Assembly (NCBI GenBank): GCA_015065685.1
Contig: SVPU01000006.1
Span: 32,877-96,876 of the forward strand
Source of the DNA: Oscillospiraceae bacterium
GTDB taxonomy: Bacteria > Bacillota > Clostridia > Oscillospirales > Acutalibacteraceae
Direction: 5' to 3'
Length of the DNA: 64,000 nt
The notes below the pieces were generated by a model that was not told the DNA's origin, did no database searches, and worked only from the letters and a program-made list of their open reading frames with translations. The stretch's first letter is position 1; each line of letters opens with the position of its first letter. The position numbers and the translations under genes were made by a program. Below are positions 50,121 through 59,081 of the stretch, piece by piece.

Positions 50121-52277
50121 ATGAAGAAAACAAATTTCAGTTTTATTTCGGCTGTAGCGAAGCTTTGCTCGGTGGCATTGATTGTGGCTTTAATTTTGGC
50201 TGTTGCGGTTGTTCCCGCTTCAGCTGCTGAAACCTTATCCAATTCACCCTATGCAACCTATACCTATTGGGACGGTTACGGCTCAAAACCGGCAGTAGAA
50301 ATAAAAGCAACTCATGAGGTTGTTCACGTATTTGAAGGTAACGATTTCGGCGTTGGCGAATTTGCCGAAATGCAGCACACCTTCGCTTATAAAGACAATC
50401 TCTATATTCTCGATAGCGGCAACAGCAGAATCATTATTTTGGATAAAGATTATAAAGTTGTCGGTCAAATCAATTCATTTAAATATGGCGAAGAAGACAT
50501 CACCTTTAAAGGCGCGAAAGGTCTATATATGGACGAAAGCGGTCTTTATGTTGCAGACACCACTAACAAACGTGTTCTTTGCACAAACGATGGCGTTGTA
50601 ACCAAAATTATTGAGCGCCCCGATGACCCTGCAATCCCCGCTACATACGACTTTGCGCCTATAAGACTTGTTAAGGACTCGAGTGGATATTATTATTTGC
50701 TTTGCGAAGGTTCTTACTATGGTATGATGGTGTTCTCTGAAGAATTTGAATTCTTTGGATTCTTCGGCGCGGATAGTGTTCAGGCTTCTTTTGCCGATGC
50801 TATTTCGGAATTTATAAAAGGCTTGTTTGAAACAGAAACAAAGCATGCTGCTTCTATGAAACAGCTTCCCTATTCATTGATTGATATTTGTATTGACAGT
50901 GAAGGATTTATTGTTGCAATTAACAGTCAGACCTCGGGTCAGATTAAGCGTTACGGCTTGGTTGGTACCAACACCTTGAAGAAAACTTCGGGATATCAGG
51001 CCGCTTCAACCGATAGTTATAACTTTGCTGACAGTCCCGCAGTATTCCCTGACAGAACTGCAGCGGCAAAACAGGGTTATCTCTATTCAAAACTCACTTC
51101 CATAGTTGCCGATGAAAACGGTTATTACTATGCGTTGGATGGCGCACACGGAAAAATAATAATGTTGGATACCAAATGTAACACCTTGTCCATTTTCGGT
51201 AACGGTCGTGGCGAGGGTAAGCAAGACGGAACATTTATTACCCCGAGTTCGTTGTCAATATTTAATGGTGATATAGTTGCTACCGACTTTATTACAAATA
51301 AGATAACCGTGTTCCGTGTTACTGATTACGGTAAAACTTATATGACAGCAAACTCTTACACCGTAAACAGTGACTATATAGAAGCAAAGCCTTATTGGGA
51401 ACAGATAAATGCTCTTGATAAAAACAATCAGTTGGCATACCGCGGTCTTGCCAAGGCGGCTTTAAAAGAAGGAAATTATGATTTAGCCCTTGAATATGCA
51501 GAAATGGGTATGGACCAAAAAACCTATGCGCTCGCATTCGCAGAGGTAAGAAATGAGTTCATTGCTAACAATTTCTGGTGGATAAGTATAATTGCTCTTG
51601 GCATTATCGGCGTGTTGGTAGCCTTCTTGATTGTAAGTAAACGTAAGAGTATTGTTGTGATTAAGGCTGATAAACTCAGAATTGCACTCACAGCATTCTA
51701 TCATCCGTTTGATAATTTAAACGCGGTTAAATATAAGAATATGGGTTCAATCCCGATAGCAACAGTTTTATTGGCGCTATATTATGTAAGTTCAATCCTT
51801 ATAAAACTTAAGGGCGGATTTATGTTCGGCATTGTTGACCTTTCTTCTTTTAACGCAATTCTCACATTGTTTGGAACAACGGGTGTCGTTGTTGTTTGGG
51901 TTGTGGCTAACTGGTTGGTTTCAATTCTTTTCGAAGGAAAAGGAAAAATGAAAGAAATTTATTGCGCAACCTGTTATTGCTTGGTGCCCATGATAATTTA
52001 TAACTTTGCTTATGTGGTGCTCTCACATGTTCTCATAGGCGGAGCAAGTTCACCCTTTGCGTTGTTCTCAACAGTTTGTTATGTACTCACAGCATTATTG
52101 TTATTGTTATCAATAATGGTTATACATGACTTTACATTCTTTAAATCTATCTTTATTGCATTGGCAATAATTTTAGGTATGGCAATCGTTGTATTCGTAC
52201 TTTTCGTAATTTTGACCCTTTGGCAAGATTTACTCGCCTTTGTAATCGGTCTATTTAACGAAGTTACATTCAGATAA
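50121..52277 (+). CDS. NHL-repeat / TPR-like / YIP1 membrane fusion protein
   Basis: 718 residues: signal peptide (ending near ASAAE), an extracellular NHL-type beta-propeller (about 60-405; LYILDSGNSRIIILD, GLYVADTTNKRVLC, YYALDGAHGKIIMLD), a TPR-like helical pair (about 423-475; LAYRGLAKAALKEGNYDLALEYAEMGM), a membrane segment (about 486-506), a charged cytoplasmic loop, and a YIP1-type five-segment membrane domain (about 538-718). The propeller would face outward. No enzyme motif is visible. It lies between the two permease pairs, suggesting a sensor or assembly role for the transporter; the function is unknown. Confidence 0.75.
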   Translation: MKKTNFSFISAVAKLCSVALIVALILAVAVVPASAAETLSNSPYATYTYWDGYGSKPAVEIKATHEVVHVFEGNDFGVGEFAEMQHTFAYKDNLYILDSGNSRIIILDKDYKVVGQINSFKYGEEDITFKGAKGLYMDESGLYVADTTNKRVLCTNDGVVTKIIERPDDPAIPATYDFAPIRLVKDSSGYYYLLCEGSYYGMMVFSEEFEFFGFFGADSVQASFADAISEFIKGLFETETKHAASMKQLPYSLIDICIDSEGFIVAINSQTSGQIKRYGLVGTNTLKKTSGYQAASTDSYNFADSPAVFPDRTAAAKQGYLYSKLTSIVADENGYYYALDGAHGKIIMLDTKCNTLSIFGNGRGEGKQDGTFITPSSLSIFNGDIVATDFITNKITVFRVTDYGKTYMTANSYTVNSDYIEAKPYWEQINALDKNNQLAYRGLAKAALKEGNYDLALEYAEMGMDQKTYALAFAEVRNEFIANNFWWISIIALGIIGVLVAFLIVSKRKSIVVIKADKLRIALTAFYHPFDNLNAVKYKNMGSIPIATVLLALYYVSSILIKLKGGFMFGIVDLSSFNAILTLFGTTGVVVVWVVANWLVSILFEGKGKMKEIYCATCYCLVPMIIYNFAYVVLSHVLIGGASSPFALFSTVCYVLTALLLLLSIMVIHDFTFFKSIFIALAIILGMAIVVFVLFVILTLWQDLLAFVIGLFNEVTFR

Positions 52278-52288
52278 GGAGGCAGAAT

Positions 52289-54517
52289 ATGAAAATTAAA
52301 AATTCCTTGTTAAGAATCGTAACAATAGTTTTAGCTATGCTGCTTTTGGTTTCCTGCGGAGCAAATGAAGTAGCGGTGACCAACGTAAAGGCTTATAATT
52401 TGCCCGAGGCTATCCGTAGCGTGAAATCCGGCGTTGTTGCCGAGAACGATGCTATAGAACTTAGTTGGGATATCGAAAAAAGTTGTGTTATTATTAAAAA
52501 TAAGCAGACAGGTGCCGTATGGTCGACCATTCCTTACGAATTTTATCAGAGTGGTGAAAAACCGAATGGCAGTTATGCTGCAAACGGTCTGCTTTCAGCC
52601 TTGAAGGTTAAATATACTGACCGCAAAAAATATATTGAGGCTGACCTTAATTCTAATGCCGATGCAACCTATGTAATGGCAAGTAAGGTAAAAAACGGAA
52701 TAAGGGTTACTTATTATTTCGATAAGGTACAAATTTCTATTCCGATTATTTATGCTTTAGAGGATGACGGCTTTACATGCTATATTGATTCTGCCAATAT
52801 CGGCGAAAGCGACAGAAACAGAGTAACGAAAGTTTCGCTTCTTCCGATGATGGCATCCGCAAAGAACGATGCAAATAATTATATCTTTGTTCCAAGCGGA
52901 AGCGGTTCGCTGATGTATACAGACGAAGGTGGCCGCGCAACCAGATTTTACAGTGAAGAGGTTTACGGTGATGATATGGGTAACCGCGGAACCACAATGA
53001 TTACCGAAACCCAAACCACAAGACTTCCTGTTTTTGGTGTTAAAAACGGAAACAACGGTCTTTTGGGAATTATCACTTCAGGCGCCGAAACTGCTGAGAT
53101 TGAGGCAAGTGTCGGCGAAGAGAGATATGGATATTCGGGCGTTTATGCAACCTTTAACATAAGAGGTAAAGCATCTCTTAATATTAAGGATATAAACGGT
53201 ACTGCAGCCACATCAACTATCTATTCGGAACAAAAGGCAGCAGTTACACCCGCTGTAAGATATGTTCTTCTCTCACCCGAAAAGAGTGATTACAACGGAA
53301 TGGCTGAATATTACCGTTCATATCTTGTTTCAAAAGGTATGAAAGAAAACGTTGGCGTTGTCGATGCTATGGTTACTATGCTCGGCGGCGTAGAGGTAAG
53401 AAGACTTGCTCTCGGTGTTCCTTATTATACCCTTTCTGAGGTTACCACTTTAGAGGATGCAAAAAACATTCTTGCTGACTTTAGCGAAAAAACAGGCGGA
53501 AAAATTGCAGTTAACCTTAAAGGTTTCGGCAATTCGGGTCTTTCAAACGGTAAATATGCTGGCGGATTCAGCGTTTCAAATAAACTCGGCGGCAAAAAAG
53601 CACTCACAAGTTTGCTTGATTGGTGTAAAGAAGCCGATATAGATGCTTTCTATAATTTTGAGACCATTTTGTTTAATAAGAACTACAAGAATTATAAGAC
53701 AAGCGAAGCTGCAAAAACACCTAACGATGTTCGTTCAAAGTACACTGAGTACACAATCGTTACAAGAAAGAACGAAGCATCATCCGCTTATATGGTTAAC
53801 AGATATGCCCTCGCAACATCTACTGACGATTGGCTTGATGCGGCAGAAAAATTGGGCCTTAGCGGTATAGGATTTGCATCCCTTACCGATATTGCATACG
53901 GCGATTATGAGAAGCCCGAATATTTCTGCAAAGCGCATATGGCTGATGATGTTGTCGGAATTCTTGATGCAGTTTCAAAGAAGGGCATCAAAACCTTCGG
54001 CGAAGGCGGTAACGCTTATGCTGCCGCAAAACTTGACTATGTGTTTGGTGCTCCCACGGAAGACTCTGCTTTCTTCGAACTTGATGAAACCATTCCTTTC
54101 TATCAGATGGTATTCAGAGGTTCAACAAGTCTTTCAGGCGAGGTAATCAACACAAGTGACAACTCAAAAACAGAGTTCCTTGATTCTGTCCTCACAGGTA
54201 GTTCACTCGCTTTCATTTTTGCAAACGATGCCGAAATTCAGGTGCTTAAAACCGAAGGACTCAGCGCTATAGGCTCAAGTATTTATTCGGGAATTTCGGA
54301 TGACGCTGTAGAGTATGTAAAGGCTGCTCAGCCGTTATATAAAGCACTCGGCGGCGCTTCAATTAAAACTTATGAGCGTAACGGCGATATTGCTAAAACA
54401 ACATTCAGCAACGGCGTTACCGTAATTGCAAACTATTCTGATAAAGCAGTTGTAACTGAACTCGGTTCGGTTGAGGCAAAATCATTCACATTTAGTAGCG
54501 GAAAGGCAGGGAATTAG
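52289..54517 (+). CDS. DUF5696-type lipoprotein
   Basis: 742 residues. Lipobox LVSC (Cys23) marks a lipoprotein. An N-terminal beta-rich half (about 40-330; IELSWDIEKSCVIIKNKQTGAVWS, FVPSGSGSLMYTD) is followed by a region with TIM-barrel character (about 335-680: YNGMAEYYRSYL, IAVNLKGFGNSG, IDAFYNFETILF, LSGIGFASLTDIAYGDY, GIKTFGEGGNAYA) and a short C-terminal beta domain. This matches what I recall of the DUF5696 family found in sugar-transport operons. A glycosidase-like role is plausible but catalytic residues cannot be assigned. It starts 11 nt after the NHL-YIP1 gene. Confidence 0.7.
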   Translation: MKIKNSLLRIVTIVLAMLLLVSCGANEVAVTNVKAYNLPEAIRSVKSGVVAENDAIELSWDIEKSCVIIKNKQTGAVWSTIPYEFYQSGEKPNGSYAANGLLSALKVKYTDRKKYIEADLNSNADATYVMASKVKNGIRVTYYFDKVQISIPIIYALEDDGFTCYIDSANIGESDRNRVTKVSLLPMMASAKNDANNYIFVPSGSGSLMYTDEGGRATRFYSEEVYGDDMGNRGTTMITETQTTRLPVFGVKNGNNGLLGIITSGAETAEIEASVGEERYGYSGVYATFNIRGKASLNIKDINGTAATSTIYSEQKAAVTPAVRYVLLSPEKSDYNGMAEYYRSYLVSKGMKENVGVVDAMVTMLGGVEVRRLALGVPYYTLSEVTTLEDAKNILADFSEKTGGKIAVNLKGFGNSGLSNGKYAGGFSVSNKLGGKKALTSLLDWCKEADIDAFYNFETILFNKNYKNYKTSEAAKTPNDVRSKYTEYTIVTRKNEASSAYMVNRYALATSTDDWLDAAEKLGLSGIGFASLTDIAYGDYEKPEYFCKAHMADDVVGILDAVSKKGIKTFGEGGNAYAAAKLDYVFGAPTEDSAFFELDETIPFYQMVFRGSTSLSGEVINTSDNSKTEFLDSVLTGSSLAFIFANDAEIQVLKTEGLSAIGSSIYSGISDDAVEYVKAAQPLYKALGGASIKTYERNGDIAKTTFSNGVTVIANYSDKAVVTELGSVEAKSFTFSSGKAGN

Positions 54518-54519
54518 TT

Positions 54520-55416
54520 ATGAAGAAAAAGAATCTTTCAATTGAAAGACGAAATAGCAGAAACGGTTTCCTGTTTGTTTTGCCTTGGCTTTTGGGCGTT
54601 GTAATGTTCTTCCTTGTTCCACTAGTTCAGTCGGTAGTTTTCTCGTTCTCTAAGGTTACCCCCACCACAAGCGGTTTTGATATGAGTTTTGTGGGATTGG
54701 AAAACTACAAATACGCTCTTTATGAGTCACCTGAGTACGTTAACCACTTCCTTGAGTGTCTTTCGGATTTTGGATATAAGATTCCGATTATTTTGATACT
54801 CAGCCTTATCCTTGCTGTTATGCTTAACGGTAAGTTTAAGGGACGTACATTCTTCCGCTCACTCTTCTTCGTTCCCGTAATCATCGCAGGTAGTGTTGTT
54901 ATGACTATCATTGATGCGGGCGCTTCGGTTGAAGAACTTGGTGAGGTGGCACAGAGTGCTTATCTTGACGGTCTTATCAACTTTGAAAAATTATTCACTC
55001 AGTTGGGCCTTCCTGCAGAAGCAACTACCCTGATTTTCGGATATGTTGACCAGATATTTGACCTTGTTTGGCAGTGCGGAGTTCAAACCGTTCTCTTCAT
55101 TTCAGGTCTTCAAGCAATCCCCGAACAACTTTACGAAGTTTCTAAGGTTGAAGGCGCAACCAAATGGGAAGAATTCTGGTATATCACGGTACCAATGCTT
55201 GGCCACACTATAGTATTAGTATTGGTATTCACAATAATCGAGTTCTGCGTAAGAGCAGATAACCCCGTTATTGAGCAGGCATATTCTTTGCTTATCGGTA
55301 ACCAGGTTTACGGTAAGAGTACTGCAATGCTCTGGATATTCTTCGTGGTTATTGCGGCAATTACCGGCGCAATCTTCTTGGTGTTCAAGAAGTTGTGTCT
55401 TGACAGATGGAGTTAG
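54520..55416 (+). CDS. ABC sugar permease, MalF/UgpA type (pair 2)
   Basis: A 298-residue permease with six membrane segments and the EAA loop LYEVSKVEGATKWEEFWYITVPMLGHT. A long external loop (about 130-180) is richer in acidic residues than in pair 1. It starts 2 nt after the DUF5696 stop and is therefore coupled to it. Confidence 0.9.
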   Translation: MKKKNLSIERRNSRNGFLFVLPWLLGVVMFFLVPLVQSVVFSFSKVTPTTSGFDMSFVGLENYKYALYESPEYVNHFLECLSDFGYKIPIILILSLILAVMLNGKFKGRTFFRSLFFVPVIIAGSVVMTIIDAGASVEELGEVAQSAYLDGLINFEKLFTQLGLPAEATTLIFGYVDQIFDLVWQCGVQTVLFISGLQAIPEQLYEVSKVEGATKWEEFWYITVPMLGHTIVLVLVFTIIEFCVRADNPVIEQAYSLLIGNQVYGKSTAMLWIFFVVIAAITGAIFLVFKKLCLDRWS

Positions 55417-55427
55417 GAGGGAGAAAA

Positions 55428-56393
55428 ATGAAAAAGACAGAAAAAACCCCAATTTCTACCTACCAACTCAAATTAAAAACAACAGCTATTGCAGGCTCAT
55501 TGGTTCGTTATTTGTTCCTTTGCGCTGTTGGTTATGTAATTTTCTTACAGCTCTTTTATGTTATAAGTTATTCGTTCCGCAGCGTAGCAGACGTTAGTGA
55601 CCCCAGCGTTGTTTGGATTCCGAAACACTTCACACTTGATGCTTTCAAGGTTGCTTGGGAAGCACTCGAATATCCTGTTCACCTTTGGAACACTATAAGT
55701 GTGCAGGTGTTTAGTGGATTGTTGGAAGTTGCTGCCTGTGCTTTGCCGGCATACGGCTTTGCAAGATTCAAGTTTAAGGGTAAGAATTTATTATTTGTGA
55801 TTGTTCTTTTAATGATTCTTATTCCGCCTCAGATGATAGCGGTTTCAATGTCGCTTAACTATGCACACTTTGATTTCTTAGGAATTTTGGGACTAATTGG
55901 TAAAATAACCGGAACAGACATAAGACCCAATCTTATGGATACGGGTTTTGTTTTCTGGTTGCCATCACTCTTCGGTGTGGGCTTACGTGCAGGTTTGTTC
56001 ATATTCATTTACCGTCAGTTCTTCAACGGAATGCCCAAAGAACTCGAAGAAGCGGCTGCCATTGACGGCGCCAACGCTTTACAGACATTTGTTCGCGTTG
56101 TTGTTCCGTCTTCGGGCGTTGCAGTTCTCACAGTTGCAATTTTCTCAATGGTATGGCACTGGAACGAATATTATCAGTCAATCCTTTTCTTCACTGATAA
56201 TTTCCCCTTGGCAGTATCCCTTAAGGGACTCTTCACCGCAATCGGTAATGTTATCGGTCGTGGCACGGTTGAAGGCACCATTACATATCAGATGGCGTGT
56301 GCGGCGCTGTTTATCGCTCCGGTTTTACTTATGTATGTAATTCTTCAAAGAAAGTTTATTGCAAGTATTGACCGTGTAGGTATTGTTGGATAA
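55428..56393 (+). CDS. ABC sugar permease, MalG/UgpE type (pair 2)
   Basis: A 321-residue permease with six membrane segments and the EAA loop ELEEAAAIDGANALQTFVRVVVPSSGVAVL. GGAGGGAG sits 5 nt before the ATG at 55428; an in-frame ATG at 55407 lies upstream of that site and inside the previous gene. No separate binding protein follows, so pair 2 must use one of the two upstream binding proteins or an unlinked one. Confidence 0.9.
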   Translation: MKKTEKTPISTYQLKLKTTAIAGSLVRYLFLCAVGYVIFLQLFYVISYSFRSVADVSDPSVVWIPKHFTLDAFKVAWEALEYPVHLWNTISVQVFSGLLEVAACALPAYGFARFKFKGKNLLFVIVLLMILIPPQMIAVSMSLNYAHFDFLGILGLIGKITGTDIRPNLMDTGFVFWLPSLFGVGLRAGLFIFIYRQFFNGMPKELEEAAAIDGANALQTFVRVVVPSSGVAVLTVAIFSMVWHWNEYYQSILFFTDNFPLAVSLKGLFTAIGNVIGRGTVEGTITYQMACAALFIAPVLLMYVILQRKFIASIDRVGIVG

Positions 56394-56405
56394 AACAAAA
56401 AATAT

Positions 56406-56443
56406 AAAAGGTCGGAAACTTTTGTTTCCGACCTTTTGTTTTT
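56406..56443 (+). terminator. Terminator of the transporter operon
   Basis: AAAAGGTCGGAAAC (56406-56419) pairs perfectly with GTTTCCGACCTTTT (56424-56437), with a 4-nt loop and a following GTTTTTG. Confidence 0.92.
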
Positions 56444-56583
56444 GCAAAACAAACAGCATATATTGCAATTTAGAAATTGAAACGTTTTATACAAAAAATG
56501 TTTGGTTTTTAACATTTAATATCGATTTTTTTGCTATATAATAATAACTAGAAAAAGGTAAATTTAACAAGGGAGTGTTAATT

Positions 56584-58251
56584 ATGAAAAAAACCGTATT
56601 TTCATCGAGTGTCGGCATAGTTCCTTCTAAGACAGAACCCAATGCTGCAAAATTACAAGAGTTTATAATGGCAAACTCTGAAAACTGCGAAATAATCATT
56701 GAACCTGGTTTTTATTTTCTTGAAAAGAAAATTGTGCTTAAAGATCTTCGAAATGTTGATATAAAAGCATATGATGTTAAGTTTATTACGGCTTATAATG
56801 CCGCCTGCGGCGATGAAAGCAAGGGCGCTTTTTCGTATACACACTGTTCCGATTGTAATCTTTACGGTATGTCATTTGCTACCGAAAACCCCGCAAATAT
56901 TTCGGCAAGAATTACTGCGGTTGATTTAGAAAATAACACCTTTGATGTGGAATTATGTGAAGGTTTTAGCGTCAAGGGTGATGAAATTTTCCACGGACTT
57001 GATACCTGCGATGAAAACCGTTCTAATAACGGTGATATATTTATGTCTGATTCTAATCACCGTAAATATGAGTGGTTGGATGAAAAACACCTCCGCTTTT
57101 TAATTTGGCATACAAATGCGGATTGTTTGAGAAGAATTCATATTGGAGAATTGATAGCGTTAAGACATACCCTTTATGCGTCGCCGCCATTTAATTTCTA
57201 TGGTTGCCAGAGAATGTTGTTAGAAGATATAACAATAGAAACTTCACCGGGTTGCGCTTGTGTTGTTTATCCGAGAAGTGCTGATTTTACATTCCGCCGT
57301 TTTTATTCACGTTTGCCTGTTGGCTCAAACCAAATTTATTCTTGTTGCGCAGATGGTATACATATTAAGGGTATGACCGGCAAACTCGTACTTGAAGATT
57401 GCCATTTGAGTAATATGGGTGACGATGCACTTAATATTCACAACCCTGCGGGAACAGTTTATACTTTTGAAAACGGTGTTTTAAAAGCGGGCGAAAAGCC
57501 GAAAACAGATGACCCCAATACCCCCGTTGATACACTTTTTGAAGATTGGGCATGGCAGGGAGATGTTATTTGCTTCTATGATGCGGTTACGGTTGAAAAG
57601 GTAGCACAAGCTAAGGTTGTATCGCACGAAATAAAAGACGGATTTAACGTTATGGAACTCACCGAGGTTGAGGGTGAAATAAAACCGGGTCTTAAAATGG
57701 CTAACTCTGCTTATTATGCTGCTACCGAGATTAGAAATTGTAGCGTAATGGGAAGCAAGGCGCGCGGTATGGTTTTGCAAACCGAAAATATATTGGTTGA
57801 AAACAGTCGTTTTTGCAATATAAGCTCACAAGGTATTTTGGTATCTTGCAACACAACCAATTGGGGCGAAATGGGACCTACCAATAACGCAATTATCAGA
57901 AACAATCTATTCTGTAACAATGGTGTAAACCGCAAGGATAAGTCTGCTGCAGGTATATCTGTCTCCACTAATGATGGTAAGTTCTGTGTTGACAAGGTTG
58001 ATCATTCCAATGTTCATAAGAATGTAACTATTGAAGGTAACCGTTTTGTAAATTTAAAGGATGCCGCGATTTTTGCTGATGCCGTTAACGGAATAACAAT
58101 TAAAGATAACGAAATGATTAACTGTTGTTTCGATATAGAGGATAGGCGCAAGGAATTTGCTTATAATACTGTATTATTTAACTGTGAAAACATTGTGTAT
58201 GAAAACAACCGTATTATCGGTGATAAAACAAGAGAAATTAATATAGAATAA
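56584..58251 (+). CDS. Cytoplasmic right-handed parallel beta-helix protein (GH110-like or related)
   Basis: 555 residues without signal peptide. The N-terminus MKKTVFSSSVGIVPSKTEPNAAKLQEFI and FYFLEKKIVLKDLRNVDIKAYD begin a pectate-lyase-like beta-helix; later coils read CCADGIHIKGMTGKLVLEDCHLSNMGDDALNIHNPAG, VENSRFCNISSQGILVS and TIKDNEMINC. The GDDALNIHN turn resembles acidic active-site turns of GH110-type alpha-galactosidases and of other beta-helix hydrolases, which is suggestive only. Location inside the cell fits trimming of imported oligosaccharides. AAGGGAGTGTTAATT precedes the ATG; it has its own upstream region with an AAACGTTT palindrome at 56480-56487. Confidence 0.65.
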   Translation: MKKTVFSSSVGIVPSKTEPNAAKLQEFIMANSENCEIIIEPGFYFLEKKIVLKDLRNVDIKAYDVKFITAYNAACGDESKGAFSYTHCSDCNLYGMSFATENPANISARITAVDLENNTFDVELCEGFSVKGDEIFHGLDTCDENRSNNGDIFMSDSNHRKYEWLDEKHLRFLIWHTNADCLRRIHIGELIALRHTLYASPPFNFYGCQRMLLEDITIETSPGCACVVYPRSADFTFRRFYSRLPVGSNQIYSCCADGIHIKGMTGKLVLEDCHLSNMGDDALNIHNPAGTVYTFENGVLKAGEKPKTDDPNTPVDTLFEDWAWQGDVICFYDAVTVEKVAQAKVVSHEIKDGFNVMELTEVEGEIKPGLKMANSAYYAATEIRNCSVMGSKARGMVLQTENILVENSRFCNISSQGILVSCNTTNWGEMGPTNNAIIRNNLFCNNGVNRKDKSAAGISVSTNDGKFCVDKVDHSNVHKNVTIEGNRFVNLKDAAIFADAVNGITIKDNEMINCCFDIEDRRKEFAYNTVLFNCENIVYENNRIIGDKTREINIE

Positions 58252-58262
58252 CTTAAAATTTG

Positions 58263-58296
58263 CGGTCTGTCAGAATAAAAATGACAGACCGTTTTA
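58263..58296 (+). terminator. Terminator after the beta-helix gene
   Basis: CGGTCTGTCA (58263-58272) pairs with TGACAGACCG (58282-58291), followed by TTTTAG. Confidence 0.88.
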
Positions 58297-58375
58297 GTTT
58301 AATACAATATATTGTGGTATGTTACAATTTTGTAACTAATTTTGAAAAATAATATAAAAAACTTAGAAAAAATGC

Positions 58376-58404
58376 TTGATTTTTGTCTTGTTATATGTTA
58401 TCAT
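58376..58404 (+). promoter_or_regulatory. Promoter of the S10 ribosomal-protein operon
   Basis: TTGATT (58376-58381), 17-nt spacer and TATCAT (58399-58404) with the extended -10 TGT (58396-58398). It gives a leader of about 270 nt before rpsJ. Confidence 0.75.
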
Positions 58405-58439
58405 CCTTAAGTACGCTGTGAAAATATGCGTAGATGCAT

Positions 58440-58650
58440 GCGATGATGCGGGAGGTGGCCCGTCTTGAACGGGGAAATTTCCGCGGAGTATGTCCGATTT
58501 TAAACCGGGCGAAAGAATTAGGAGTGTGTAAGGAAACTTGCGACCTTTCACACAACGGCAAAGCGATTTGCCGTCCGGAATTGACTGTGACCCCAGCCAG
58601 TGCCGGTTTTATAATGTGCCGCAAAGAAAAACGCGGCGCGTTGTAAGTTT
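58440..58650 (+). ncRNA. Structured 5-prime leader of the S10 operon
   Basis: Five tandem stem-loops can be drawn: CCCGT/ACGGG (58459-58473); GTGTG/CACAC with inner AGG/CCT (58524-58553); CGGCAAA-GCGA-TTTGCCG with a GNRA loop (58556-58573); CCGG/CCGG with inner ACTG/CAGT (58575-58606); GTGCCGC/GCGGCGC (58616-58639). The region is far more GC-rich than the flanks. S10-operon leaders elsewhere bind L4 or another product of the operon for autogenous control; by position this is the candidate, but I do not recognise a named RNA family. Confidence 0.6.
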
Positions 58651-58683
58651 TGCCCGCCAACTATTTAAGGAGGCGAAATTCAC

Positions 58684-58995
58684 ATGGCAGTGAAAGAAAA
58701 AATCCGTATCAGAGTTAAGGGTTATGACCATGCACTTGTAGACCAGTCCGCAGAGAAAATTGTGGAAACCGCTAAACGTACAGGCGCACGCGTTTCGGGA
58801 CCGGTTCCGCTCCCGACCGAGAAAGAGGTTGTAACTATCTTACGTGCAGTTCACAAGTATAAGGACAGCCGTGAGCAGTTCGAAATGCGGACACACAAGA
58901 GACTCATCGATGTTATCAGACCTTCCAACAAAACTGTTGAAGCTCTGACAGGTCTTGAGCTCCCCGCCGGTGTTGAAATCGAAATTAAGCTTTAA
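58684..58995 (+). CDS. rpsJ: 30S ribosomal protein S10
   Basis: 103 residues, first gene of the operon; also a NusE-type antitermination partner in the family. [41 protein letters not shown] and the loop [17 protein letters not shown] are diagnostic. AAGGAGG precedes the ATG by 11 nt. Confidence 0.98.
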   Translation: MAVKEKIRIRVKGYDHALVDQSAEKIVETAKRTGARVSGPVPLPTEKEVVTILRAVHKYKDSREQFEMRTHKRLIDVIRPSNKTVEALTGLELPAGVEIEIKL

Positions 58996-59041
58996 TATAT
59001 ACATTATATATAAGGTGTTTCGTTTTGACACGACAGGTCAT

Positions 59042-59057
59042 GTTGGCGAAAGCCAAC
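59042..59057 (+). promoter_or_regulatory. GNRA-capped hairpin between rpsJ and rplC
   Basis: GTTGGC-GAAA-GCCAAC is a perfect 6-bp stem with a GAAA tetraloop in the 86-nt gap; it ends 12 nt before the AAAGGAGG ribosome site of rplC. No T-run follows, so a protein- or ribosome-binding or processing role is more likely than termination. Confidence 0.5.
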
Positions 59058-59081
59058 CAATAACCAAAGGAGGAAAAAACA

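Noticed and set aside
56470..56490. A catabolite-response element (cre) before the beta-helix gene
   Set aside because: TGAAACGTTTTATA has the CG centre but is one base too short on the left compared with the cre consensus; noted only as an AAACGTTT palindrome.
58434..58646. A 70-codon Cys-containing frame in the rpsJ leader
   Set aside because: It has no ribosome site, lies wholly in a stretch of five RNA stems, and an equally long frame exists on the other strand; RNA structure explains the GC-rich composition better.
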